This document shows positions 45,519 through 57,975 of a stretch of DNA of 64,000 nucleotides, piece after piece (within the stretch, counting starts at the first letter, position 1; every line of letters begins with the position of its first letter). The stretch spans positions 310,001 to 374,000 of the forward strand of contig BCKC01000002.1 in NCBI GenBank assembly GCA_001600455.1, read 5' to 3'. The translations under genes and the position numbers were made by a program. This stretch comes from Endocalyx cinctus. Lineage: Eukaryota; Ascomycota; Sordariomycetes; Amphisphaeriales; Apiosporaceae. Below the pieces are notes generated by a model. It saw only the letters and a list, made by a program, of their open reading frames with translations. It was not told the DNA's origin and did no database searches.

Positions 45519-48500
45519 TTTGATTGATTTGGTTTTTTTTTTTCAGGTACGAAAAGTACTAAATAGTCGTTGATTAAGAAAAAGAGAGTGTGGTTAAGCG
45601 TAAAGCTTGCGAACGTTGGTTATTATTGTTTATTAAAGAATGGACGACCGAAGTCAAGAGCGAACAATGTTTGCGAATTAAGCTGTGATGGCTGTGTGAG
45701 CTGAAGAAGAGAAGGAGAAAGAAAGAAATGATTGAGTTGAATGGCCACGAGTATTAATACCTAAAACGAGGACAAAGGAAATAGGGGGGCCCATGTAAAG
45801 CCATTGGCGGTTCCCGAATCTCATTCGCCGGCGGCTTCAGTAAGTGGTGAGAATAAAGCACACTAATGGGAAATTAAAATCAATTGCGAATCCCTATAAA
45901 AAATGGCCGACCTAATCCATTCAGGGGAAGAGACAAGCATATCCAGCGAGAAGATCCATGAAGGTAAAAATGGGGCGCACGAAAATCTACTGGGGGGATC
46001 CACAAGTCAAGTCATAAATTACACCAGGGGACGGTAGATGGGAGGGTCAAGTAGATGAATTGTAAGTATGCAAGCAGGCAGTGTACTGCGTAAAAGTAAA
46101 AGGTACCGTGGGCTGCGTGGATAACGGTAGTACAGTAAGGGGGGAATTGATCCCCATAATCCTTATGTTATTAACAAATGACATTGGATAATTAATGTTG
46201 GACGAAACAATGGAGAATGCGTCCTATTCTTTATTTGTCCATGATTATCCAAAAACCTCGTCACTTGATGAACAATGATAGGAGGTTGACCCTCGTATCC
46301 TAGATATTCAAAGGGGACGAAAATGCGACTTGATCTCATTGAATCGTGCCCAGCGTTTATTTCATTGGCGTTTATAAAATAAAATAAAATAATAAAAAAT
46401 AAAATAAAATAGGAAAAAAGCCGAATAAAAACAATATGTACTCCTACCCTACCTTACAGAGTACATGTCGTAGTTAAAAAATAGATACCTATTACGTAGA
46501 TTAGACAGGCACCCTCGACGTGTTATTGGCAGCGCTTGTCAGGCTGTCACTTGAGAGACAAGATTGCCGAATTGTCGCCCTGAGCCCTACTGCCTGTGCG
46601 TTATGTAGGCACTTAACGTGGTAGGAAACGGGCCTAATAATACTTAGCATTTAAAGCTGGGGAAAAGGAAGAAATCAAATAAAATCAAAAATAAAAGGAC
46701 TGGCCTTTGCGCATCACCGACGGGGTAGGCAAAGCATAACTTATTGGTACAGGGGGACTAACAATTATTATGATTATTATTATTATTATTATTATCTATC
46801 CCAGAGAGAACCCAGTCAGCCCAAAACCCTTCAATCAATGGGTAGGATAATTGAACGAATGGATCGATAAAAAAGAAAAAGACGCGAGAAGGTGAAGCAT
46901 AACTTTGGTAAGGTAATTACGCACTTAATTACTAAAAGTGAGACCGTTTAACGAGCCCGATAGTTTGCCGATAGTTGACATATGACCGAATAACTTAACC
47001 TAGCTTAGTTTTCCCGATCGTACTAGGTATTTCGCTTTTAAAGAGCGTGTGCTGTACGTAGTGCGAGGTACTCAAATCAAAGAAAACCCATGTCTGAGTA
47101 GGTTAGGTTAGTTGATAGCATTCATCCATGTGTAGTATATAGTACTGGTCGGTCAGTCAGTCAGTCGGTGTAGTAGCTTATCTGTCGCACTTGAACCGTA
47201 AAGACAAAAAAAAGGGTCTAAGACTTTAGGATACACGTTTTCTTGGTTAAGACAAGGGTATCAAATAGTTAAGTTCCGAGACAATCAAGTCTGGTTAAGT
47301 CTTAACAAAGGTGGAGTTGGAAAAGATTAGGCCTACGTAGATAGATTTAATGATATAGAGTATAGTTTTCAATATGTAATGGGAAAATGATTAGTTATCT
47401 ATCTGCGTTCATTTTGCAACCCGCGTATACAATATTTCGTATTCAAGTTGAAGGTAGGCTTAGTTGAAGGAGTACTACGAGAGAAGTAAGTGGGAAAATA
47501 AAGGAATATCCACTATCTAACATGATCGGTAAAAGCGGAAAGAGACAAAGAGAGTTTACGTGTAAAAAATTAAAGAATGAATGGATAATGAACAAACATT
47601 CGAAAATGGAAAGAGATCTGAGGTGAAGAGGAAAATAGTACCGAGAGAGAGGGAATAAAAAGAAAGAAAAAAAAAAAAAAAAAACTGCCCCGCGAAGATA
47701 CATAGTGACTGGCTTTTTGGTTGGTTCATGCGATATCGTTATACCCCTACTGCACAAAGTGGATTACGGCGCTTCTTCCAGCACACTTAACCAATAACGC
47801 ATTAATACGAGTATTGAGAGGGGCTTAGAGGTCAAAATGGCTTGTTCCCGATAAACAACGGAGATCCAATCACTCAAAGTTCGAAACATGTTGTTAATAA
47901 AAAAAGACGTAGGCGCACGCTAATGCAGGAACGCGATTTGTGTGATTCTTCCTTCTTGTATGTTACCTATGTCCTACATATAACATACATAATTCCTGTA
48001 TTGTAATAAGTTACCAGAGTGAGGGAGCTGAGTGAGGTGGCGGTATGATAATACAGATTATCGGGTGGAGGTGGTTCCCTCACTATTCATTGAAGTTGAA
48101 ACGGAAATAAAATTAATCGTGATCAGTTGTACTTTAATTCTTTCTCTTGGTAAATTATCTACCTATACTATACCTAGGAAGCTCTAATTATTAGTAGAGT
48201 GATTTACCTGGTAGAGAATTGTACAAAGTAAACATTGCGTTACAGCATAGCACTGATTTAGTACCTAGCCTGCTAGCTAATAAATCCCATCGTGTGACGG
48301 GTAGCTCGGAAGTTATATGGCGATCTCGAGAATATTTTATCACTTCTGTACTGGGATGATTGTTGCTTATATTTTTATTTTCTCATTTGATTTCTTAGGG
48401 CTTGAACAGTCTTGAGAAGTTCGGAACTAAGGTTTGAGGCGCACGAAATGTCGTCATAACTACAACCTAAGTCACTTAGACTTGAGGCTTTGAGCGCTGT

Positions 48501-50414
48501 GTAATTAAAAAGAAGCCGGAAAGATCGTGATCACCCCTATCGTCTTACCAAAACATGGGGTAAATAATTTAATTGCTGTCCTAAGCGAACTGCGTGCTCA
48601 CGATGGACCCAATTCTTTTTTTTTCTCTTGTATTATTCCCTATGATCAACAGCTTCATCATAACGAGGCTGATATTAGTATATGTAGGTTACTTGAGGTC
48701 CGAGAGTAGATCGCCCTTCCCTCGCATATCGTGATTTAAAAGACCACAAAAAAAGGGGGGTAGTGTCCAATGCTTCTGCTGACAATCTGGTAGAAACTGA
48801 TATAGGATGGATATAATATATTGAAACATGAATTTCGCAACCGATATTTTTCTTTTTACTAAGATCCGAACTTTCAGCTCATAATTTCTCCGAAATAACT
48901 TTTTACCCCCTTTCCCGTCCGTACATCGGTCTTCTTTGTGTCGCAGTCGGGAGTATAAATACGGCGGCCGCACCCACCAGGTCGACATGGTCCAATTGCC
49001 AAGATGATCTACTAGGAACCCGGAAGCCGACTTATTAACTCATTTTTGAGGCCAACTCGATCACCGTCACTCTGCGGACTATTACTCGAAGCTCAATTTA
49101 TCTTCTGATTCTCTTGAATAACAAAGACAACTCTTAGCACGATGCTTTCTGGAACGAGTATGAGATACACATTATAAGATGCGCCAGCTATTTTTCAAAT
49201 CACAATCAAACGTTTGATTGGATGAGTATAAAATGGTGTTTGAAGAAAATTATCTAGCCGTGTTACGATTGGGGCCCACGGACATTTTTGTTTGGTATGC
49301 GCATTTCGTTGGTCCTAGTTTGTTCTTTACCAGCTTCCAGTCCTAGCCAACGAAGCAACTGGCGACAATACGCCTCCCGAATTCGGTTTACCAGTCAATG
49401 CGATACATATCATATATCGAGCGAATATGCAAAAGAACATTTTCTAAAAGATCTGATATTCACTTCAAAATGAAAAAAATATAAGCGGAAAGAAGATGAA
49501 TTCAATACCATCACCAAACGGTAACGGAGAAAGCCAGTAAGTAAATATTGCCTACCTAGGCAGCTAGGCTTCTAGTGTACAAGTAGGTAGGTAGGTAAGT
49601 GTTATCCCCCCTCGATGATAACGGAAAATATTGTTCCCGATTCCGAACAACCGAACCTTGGCCAAAAGTAGGTTGGAGGGGCACAGGAATGGAATGCGAT
49701 TTTTGAAATTCAATATTATGTAAACAGCGGTAAAGTCCAATGTTTAGGCAGAGGCAGGCAGATAGGGCGGAGAAGCTGGCTGGCTGGCTGGCTGGTAGAC
49801 TGATAGGGTAATGGGCAACTTACCAAATGTCTAACCTAAAAGTATGCCATGCCAGCATCTCCCTATACCTACTTGTACACCTAATCATACACATCCATTG
49901 GGCTATGCTAACCTGACACAACTGAATGACTATTTCTTGGGTGAATTTCTCACCGCCCAGAGAAGGTAACGTCTTAGCCTTTGGAGATAGTCTTCATTCG
50001 GTAAGTGGGAAGGTGGGGTGAATGTTTTTTTTTCCCTTTCAAAGAATAAAATCTTTCTCGCTTTTTTCTTTTCTCTTTAGGCTCTTGGTAGGTGGCATCT
50101 CTCTCTGTCTGTTGCGTTGTCTTGTCTAGGCATATTACTTAGCATTCTATGTATGTGTAGTATTTCCCTTTCATACTTTTTTGTCCTTTCGTTATCTCCG
50201 TTAAATATACCTGACGCTATTAATCCGTCACCAAAATAAATACTTATTTATCCATCTCCAACTACACCCCAAAAGCGAGAAAACCACAAGAGATACTAAA
50301 AATACGTATAAAGGTAGAACATCAAGAGAAAAAGAAAAAGAAAAACATTTTTAGTAATTCTTCAACGATGATCTTATTGTCATACGTACCTTGATCAAGG
50401 AAGAAAGAGCAAAT
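45519..50414. other. Five-kb gene-poor region
   Basis: The GPI-protein promoter is at the left end and the LOS1 promoter at the right. Between them: AAAAT repeats at about 46376-46415, (ATT)n near 46765-46796, TCAG repeats near 47150-47166, an A-run near 47668-47684, TAGG/CTAGG palindromes near 49550-49600 and GGCT repeats at about 49775-49795. Open frames up to 104 codons (47443-47757, minus) have no domain features and overlap homopolymers. Confidence 0.5.
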
Positions 50415-53400
50415 ATGGACTCTCAAGTAAGTTTGATTTGTTTATTTTCCCACCAAGGACATGCACAAAATATGACAAAAATAATATACCCCCCCACCAT
50501 CATCCACACATCCCATCATGATAATCATCGTCATCCATCTATCTTATCCCGACAAATTATCCTCGTTTTTATATTTCAGATTAACTTGTTTCTTTTTTTT
50601 TTTGATATTATATATATTTATCCCCTAGGAATATCCACCGATATATCCCACAACGTGCTAATTTTCCTTATGTTGTTACAGATTGAGAACGCCATCGAAA
50701 TTGCCTGGAACCCCACCTCCGATCAAGCCCTAAAGGCTCAAGCATTCGAATATTTAAATCAGTTACGATCTGACCCTCAAGCCTGGCAGGCCGGTGTCAC
50801 CCTATTCACCAGAATCCCCAAGGCCTCCGAAGTCGCTAGACTTGTTAGTCTCGAGATCGTTAATAATGCCATCGTTCAAAATCTCGACACCCAAAGTTTA
50901 TCTTCTCTAAAAGATGCCCTCTTCGAATATGTACGATCCACCTATGGTGGCAACGACCAAGCACAATACGACTCCCCGAGTCTACAAAACAAGTTGACCC
51001 AGATCTTCACCACTCTCTTTGTCGTCCTGTACGGTCAAGGATGGGAAACTTTCATAGATGATTTCTTATCCCTTACGGTCTTGCCCGGAGCCAACCAACG
51101 CAACAACCCCGTCGGTGTTATCATGTACCTTCGAATCCTCAGCTCCGTTCATGACGAAATCGCCGACGCTATGATCGTCCGCGAAAACAACCAAGCTCGT
51201 AATCACACCGAACTTAAGGATCTCATGCGAGTAAGGGATGTCGGAAAGATAGCTCGGTCTTGGCAGGATTTACTGGCCCAGTATTCCAACCAGAACGACA
51301 TCATCGTAGAGATGACCCTGAAAGTTATTGGTAAATGGGTTAGTTGGGTCGATATTTCTCTAATTATCAATGACGGCATGCTTGGCTTAATCCTCCCTCT
51401 GGTCGGACGCACTCACGAGGGCGGCGAGGACAAGGTTCGGGATGCCGCCGTCGATGCTTTTAATGAGATTGTCGGCAAGAAGATGCGCCCCGCCGACAAA
51501 ACGGAGATGATTTCCTTCTTGAATCTAAGGGAAATCATCTCTCAGCTTATTGCCAGTCCGCCATTACACGACTTTAAGGGCACCTCTCGATATGACACAG
51601 ACCTTGCCGAAGCTGTTGCCAAGCTTGTTAATACCGTTGCTACTGATCTAGTTAGGGTTCTAGAAGACAAGACGACCGATGATGTCACGAGGACAAAAGC
51701 TACCCAATTACTCCACGATTTCATCCCGCTCCTTTTACGATTTTTCTCGGACGAGTACGACGAGGTCTGCTCCACCGTTATCCCTTCTCTCACCGATATC
51801 CTTACGTATCTTCGCAAGCTTTCCGAGCTCCCGCCCTCCTTTTCGGAGATGCTGCCGCCTATGCTTAACGCTATCATGATGAAAATGCGTTACGATGAAA
51901 CCTCGTCTTGGGGCAATGAGGATGAGCAGACGGACGAGGCCGAATTCCAGGAGCTGCGTAAGAAGTTGCAGCTTCTACAGAAGAGCATCGCTGCCGTCGA
52001 CCAAAACCTCTATATTGAAGTACTGTCGAATCTCGTCGCGAATACTTTCCAGACCTTGGATGAGAGAGGGTCTCAAATGGACTGGAGAGACCTCGACTTG
52101 GCTCTGTACGAGATGTATCTCTTTGGAGAGTTGGCAATGCCCAACTCAGGCCTCAGTGCTAAGAGCCAGTCATCTCCCGTCGCCACTGAAAGACTAATGG
52201 CAATGATGAACAAGATGGTACAATCAGGTATGTCTAGTTTACAAATTTACACATTTGGAATGAACTATTTTCTAATATCATTGCAGGCATCGCCAATTTT
52301 CCCCACCCTGCTATTCTACTGCAGTATATGGAAATATGCGTCCGTTATTGTATCTTCTTCGATACCCAACATGGTCTCATTGGTCAAGTCTTAGAAAATT
52401 TCGTTCGTCTAGTGCACCATGACCACGTACGGATTCGTACTCGCTCGTGGTATCTCTTCCATCGTTTAACGAAGCACTTGCGTGCCCAAATTGGCAATGT
52501 TGCCGAGACCGTCATCCAAGCTATTGGCGACCTCCTCCCCATCAAGGCCGAAGTCCCCGGAGACGATGCGGACGATGACATGTCTTCGGACGAGACAGAC
52601 AACTCAGCAGATGCCATTTTCAATAATCAGCTGTACTTGTTTGAGGCCATCGGTTGCATCTCGTCTACGGCTTCCATTCCTGCCGAAAAGCAGGCCATTT
52701 ACGCTAGATCGATTATGGATCCCCTATTTAATGATATGGAACAGCATCTTCCGCGAGCTAAGGCCGGCGATGTTCAGGCTGTTTTACAAATTCATCATAT
52801 CATTATGGCCTTAGGAACATTAGCACACGGCTTCTCGGATTGGACACCGGGGAGCGCTTCCGCGGTTCAGCGGGCTCCTCCGGAGAAGGTGGTGGCGGAC
52901 GAATTCGCACGAGCTGCTGAAGCCATACTTATCGCTTTGAATTCTTTGACGTCTTCATCTGAGATCCGAGCTGCTTGTAGATCAGCCTTCTCGCGGCTGC
53001 TCGGAGTCCTAGGATCCTCGATGCTGCCTCAGCTTCCTCAATGGATCGAAGGATTGCTTTCGCAGAGTTCGTCGAAGGACGAGATGGCTTTGTTTCTACG
53101 TCTTCTCGAACAAGTCGTATATGGATTCAAGACGGAAATTTTTGATGTGCTCAATTTACTGCTCACTCCTCTACTTCAGAGAGTGTTCGGGGGTCTTTCG
53201 GAGCCCATCAATGGCACAGATGATGAAATTCAGCTCGCCGAACTTCGACGCGAGTATCTGACGTTTATAAACATCATTTTGAACAACGAGCTTGGCGGTG
53301 TTCTCGTTTCGGAAGCTAATCAAGGGTTTTTTGACTCGCTGATCAGCTCTATCTTGACTTTGGCAAGGGAGATAGACCCTGCCTCGGGCAACCTTCCAGC

Positions 53401-53812
53401 AAGCAAGCTTGCGTTCAGTAATCTTTCGAAAATGGCGTCGTTATGGGGTGGTCCCGACATTGCGAACATTTCGGCAAATCCATCCGCGCCGACAGGTTCT
53501 CCCTCGCCCGTCATTCCCGGTTTCGATCAATTTTTAATTGATCGTTTCCACTCGGTTTGCTGGGAGGCGTTACAAGATCCCCAATTCAAACCCTCGACCG
53601 ATGCCCAAACCAGGCAAGTCTTGACCGAGATTGCCGCTTTACAGCAGACGATTTATTTAAAAACGGGCGATCTCTTCATACGACATCTCCAATCGACTAT
53701 TTTCCCCGGACTTGGCATCGACGGTGACGATTTCTTACGGTCTCTGACGACATCGACGGATAAAAAGACGTTTGGCAAATATCTTCAAGATATGTTAAAA
53801 GCCGCAAGGTAA
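50415..53812 (+). CDS. LOS1: Exportin-T (Los1), tRNA nuclear export receptor
   Basis: Karyopherin-beta family RanGTP-dependent exporter of mature tRNA. Exons 50415-50426, 50682-52227 and 52287-53812 give 1027 aa, the usual size. The first exon codes only MDSQ, followed by a 255-nt intron. The N-terminus then reads IENAIEIAWNPTSDQALKAQ and AGVTLFTRIPKASEVARLVS, with the importin-beta-like segment FFTLFVVLYGQGW-type sequence near residue 107. HEAT helices run throughout. The Los1/Xpot family block is FVRLVHHDHVRIRTRSWYLF, followed by TIFPGLGIDGDDFLRSL at the C-terminus. The MDSQ start was chosen because it joins in frame and matches the family N-terminus better than the longer read-through frame. 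Confidence 0.93.
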
Positions 53813-54546
53813 TTGGGGGGGCGGAGATTATTGACGAAGCGACACCATGAATGAATTATTTGAAATTTACCGATTTTCTCTTGTGCGGGTATCATTTTTA
53901 TTTACCTTTCCGCCTTCGTCGCTGCATGAATCAGGAGTTTTCGGATAATACCAAATACAAATTTCAGAACTTATAGAAGATAACGATCCAATGTGACAAC
54001 AAGGAGGAGGGGAAGAAGACGGGCGTATCAAACTTTTACGAATAAGCTAGGCTTCCTCACTCCACGCAAAGCATCGATTTTTTTATGTCAGTTTAGGGAT
54101 TGGGGACCCCTCTGCTCTACATGTATTTCCTGATCAAGATGGAATCGACAAGAACAAAAAGCACATAGTAAGACAAGTTTTAATACTAGTCAGGATACCC
54201 CCGCCACCTGCTTTGCACTTGGAGATAACATCGATGATTTCAGAAGAGGTCTCGCACGGGGTAGTTCCGCTTTATATAGATTCCGTAGATTCCATATCCT
54301 TTACAATACAGAAAAAGAAGTAAAACTGTGCTATAATGTTCCTTTATTGGCTAAGCTATGTTCATCGCGTCTTTACGTAGGAGTGTGAATATAGGAGATC
54401 TTATTGTAGCTATGATCCTCCCCAGATCGAACTCGTCGAAACGAGATAAGTTTGATCATAATAAATAGAAATTTATACCCGCCTCCTGTGCCTTTTTTTT
54501 TGAAAGATAAAATAAAAATAAAAAATAAAAAAGAAAGGAAAGAACA
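53813..54546. other. Convergent 3' region (LOS1 / Pro-rich protein)
   Basis: AT-rich non-coding DNA with an A/T low-complexity stretch at about 54500-54540. No gene seen. Confidence 0.5.
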
Positions 54547-55761
54547 TCACTGAGATCTCCTCCTCATCGGGGGTTTCCTGTCACGATGATCGTCAACTCC
54601 CCCGTTCTGCCCGTCCGTCATCCCGGGCACGGGCATAGGCGGATGCAGATGGGACTGGGGGCTAGGCGTAAACCTCTCGCGCGGGTCCCATCCCTCGGGC
54701 GCCGACCAAGACGTCAGCGTCTCGCGCGGGTCCCGTTCCCGCGGCACCGGCCGACGATGATGATAATAATAATAATAATAATTCGGCTGCCCATTCTCCG
54801 GCTGCGCCAAGTCGAGAGCGGTAGACGAGAAAGAGGGAAAAGGGGGGAAAGAAGAAGAAGAAGCACCGGTACTTGCGACGTTGGACGGTATATTATTATC
54901 ATCTTCTCCGTCGTGGTGACCAGGTCGGACGCCGTTTCGGTTATCGTGTGCGACCGAAGGTTGGTTCTCGTACGGGTACTCGTCGTCGTCCTTCGGCCTA
55001 CCGCCGTTTCGAGACGTACCTCCCCACCTCCACCAAGGCGGCCTTCCACTACCCCTCCCCCTTCTCCACGCGGGTTCCCTTCTCTCGTCTCCATTCGCCC
55101 TCGAAGGCTGGCTCGAATCATCGGCCTTCAGCTCGGCGGCGGCGGCGTCGTCGCTGCAAGTCGGCAGCGTAGCCTGCCGCGCCGCCGCCCTAGGGCCCGT
55201 AGGCGTATCGAGCGGAAGGCCGCGAGAGACGAGGTTCCGGTGATACGGAGTCGCGGCGCATCGTGGCGCGCACGGCGTATGAGCGGGGAGGCCGCGGGCC
55301 GCGAGGTCGTGGTCGCGGGGGAGGACGGGGCCTCGAGGCGCGGTTGACGCGTGCGGTAGTGCGCCGTAGGTGGGGGCGCGGTCGTAATAGCCTCCTCGAG
55401 GACCTGCGTAGACGTAGGGGAAAAAGTTGAGAGCGCCGGTATATCCGTTACCAATAGGAACGGCAAAGTCCTGGGGAGTTCTCGGCGTCTCGGGGGGTTG
55501 ATAGAAGGAGGTAGAACGGTCGCCTCGAAGACTGGTGGAGACGGTGGAGGATACACCACCGCCGCCGCAGAATGGATCGAGCCCAAGTTGGAGAGTGATT
55601 CTTAGGTTGGAACCATTGACTACGACGGGATACGTCACTGGTCCGGTTCTCGGCACGCTGCCCTGCGCTGGCCCATTCGGGGGGGACTGTGGCGGCATCT
55701 GCTGTAGGTTCAAGTTCGCGACACCGGGGGTCAACTGATTGTCTTCTCTTTGCGAAGACAT
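54547..55761 (-). CDS. Uncharacterised Pro/Gly/Arg-rich protein, 404 aa
   Basis: Single open frame of 404 codons starting MSSQREDNQLTPGVANLNLQ. I do not recognise a domain. An N-terminal part with hydrophobic order (YPVVVNGSNLRITLQLGLDP) is followed by Pro/Gly/Arg/Asp-rich, probably disordered sequence. A tyrosine run (NYYYYYYYHHRR) is coded by a trinucleotide repeat near 54765-54785. The C-terminus is basic (RDRKPPMRRRSQ). Long open frames in other phases reflect high GC. An undetected intron is possible. The coding call rests on length and composition only. Confidence 0.6.
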   Translation of the reverse strand: MSSQREDNQLTPGVANLNLQQMPPQSPPNGPAQGSVPRTGPVTYPVVVNGSNLRITLQLGLDPFCGGGGVSSTVSTSLRGDRSTSFYQPPETPRTPQDFAVPIGNGYTGALNFFPYVYAGPRGGYYDRAPTYGALPHASTAPRGPVLPRDHDLAARGLPAHTPCAPRCAATPYHRNLVSRGLPLDTPTGPRAAARQATLPTCSDDAAAAELKADDSSQPSRANGDERREPAWRRGRGSGRPPWWRWGGTSRNGGRPKDDDEYPYENQPSVAHDNRNGVRPGHHDGEDDNNIPSNVASTGASSSSFPPFPSFSSTALDLAQPENGQPNYYYYYYHHRRPVPRERDPRETLTSWSAPEGWDPRERFTPSPQSHLHPPMPVPGMTDGQNGGVDDHRDRKPPMRRRSQ

Positions 55762-57975
55762 CTCCGTTTCTTCACGTAGGTTGTCTGGATTCTCGTTCTC
55801 TTGGCGTCTTCGCGTTTCTTCGCCCGTTAAGGGGACTTTAGCTGAATTATATATATGTCTTTACCATTATATTGTTACCAATATATGTATGTGTATAATT
55901 GGCGTCGGTGGACTCGCTCGCTTAGCTATGGAACCTCTTCAGCTGAGATTATCGAGGAGGAATTGTGTGCTATTACTATGCGACAGAATCCTGCTATTAC
56001 CTCTAAGGGGAAATAAATAAACGTGGAGATTTATCTTTCGTAATTAAAATGGGATAGGGAGGAGGAGGAGGGGGAGAAAGAGGAAGAAGATGACGAAGAG
56101 AAGGGAGGTGGATAATTGAGGAATGAACAGAGTCGATAAGAGTTAAAGCTGAATTGCCTCTATTTTTCCTCCGAGGCAAGGTTTAGGGATTATTGTTGCT
56201 TTTCAATAGATATAGAGATAGAAAGGCGTACGTATCTGTGTAATAACAAATGTTATGGCTGTTTGAAGCACAAAAAGGGCTAAAGTGAGGTTATGGGTTG
56301 ACGTAACTATTAATACTGAAATACTTTTGAGGTACATAGTCTTTTCCCTTTAAAAAGCGTTCAGAGGAGATGTTATAAGGAAGGAATGCTAACCGCCTTG
56401 TTTTTTTTTTTTTTCCTTACTGAAAGGGGGGGAAACGTTGAGAAAGGGGGGAAGGGGCTGAAGTAATCAACAACTCATAATACCCATAAACGGGAAATAT
56501 ACCTAAAGTCTCGTCAAGTTGACAGAGAAAAGGGGCAGTCGCAGAGTTTCTGGAAGCAGTTAATAAAGAAAACTGTTAATCTTGCCACGTTAAATAGGTG
56601 AGAAACTTAACAATATTGATAGTGGATGGTGAGAATCACGTCAAATAGAAATGACTTTTGAAAAAAAAAAAAAAAAATTATCAGATGGATAAAGGCACAT
56701 CTCCCCTATTTGACCTCAGGTGACCTTGTTGGCAATGTCAGCTTGTAAAAAAAAGTTAGAAGGAACCTTACGACAGTCTTATCTTTCTTTTTTTTTAAAA
56801 AAAAAAAGGGAAGAGCTCTAAAGATACTTAGGAAGGAAACTACGTTACCTTTTACTTAACCGATGTGAAGTTATCATGACCCTATAGTGGTCACAGACAA
56901 AAGAAAAAGATTAACACCACGTTCTAGGCTTTAGTTATCTTCATAATGCTTCACTTGGGAAGGAAGGGAAATCGTCTGAACACGGTATAATCAACTTCGG
57001 GAAATTGATAAGGCTCTGTTGTAGTAGCTACCTACATGGAATAAGGGAAGCTACGTTAACCTGTAGATGGGGCGTTTGGGTATCTATCAAAGTCTATACA
57101 TCTAAGGTACTTACGGGTGTTAAGTCTATAACGTGCTTTAAGTACGAAAAGAGGGAAGTATCATAATGTGGGAGGTCTCCAACCCTGAGGCTCTCACCCT
57201 TATCATTATCATCATTTCAAGCTATTATTCGTTTCAAGAAACACCAGGCCTCATATCCCTCTCATCACATGCAACTGAAAACTCCAAAGCCCTGATAGCT
57301 AACAAAATAGTTACAGCTGCTACTATATAGTTGATACTTTAAAATAGAGGAGTTACATTATACAGCCTAGTTTGCTTGTATAATACCACGAGGAACCGTG
57401 TCTGTATCGCGATATCTAAACTATTATCCCGGCACGACTAGTTCTAGTGTATATCCATATGGACATATGATCTGTTATACGATCTACATGCCTCCAAGGC
57501 AGCCCGGCAGTCTAGATTGACTCTATGGATACACAGCCCAGTAACACGTGATCAGCCTGATCCTATTCAATTGGGCAACTTTCGTGCTGCATATACATGG
57601 ATAATATAGGATCAAAATTTAATTATTGGGGTAACATTAACGCGACTCTGTATTGTATTCAACTACACAAAACCCGGTGCCTATATAAACGTCTACTGAC
57701 ATGTACTTTGATATGGGCCAATGCTAACTTGAACTCGCTGACTACATCACGGAATGAATGGTTGACGGATTGCATGACCAGAAGAAGTTTAATTCTCTAC
57801 TAGGTATGTACAACAAACACGTAAATACCCCCCTCGTATAGATATGTAGACGATGTATTCAGTATGTTGCGTATATCCCGTTTATATACACCTAAAAATC
57901 CCTAAAAGGACAACCCAATCATTTCATTTTATCATTCGTTATCATCAAATCCCCTCCCCCCCTTTTTTCTTCTCC
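55762..57975. other. Intergenic between Pro-rich protein and aminopeptidase
   Basis: 2.2 kb, AT-rich. GGA-rich tract near 56055-56100, T-run at about 56401-56414, A-run near 56660-56676, a T/A homopolymer junction near 56787-56808. No gene seen. Confidence 0.5.

Noticed and set aside
54586..55347. 253-codon plus-strand frame opposite the Pro-rich gene
   Set aside because: Arg-rich shadow frame without motifs.
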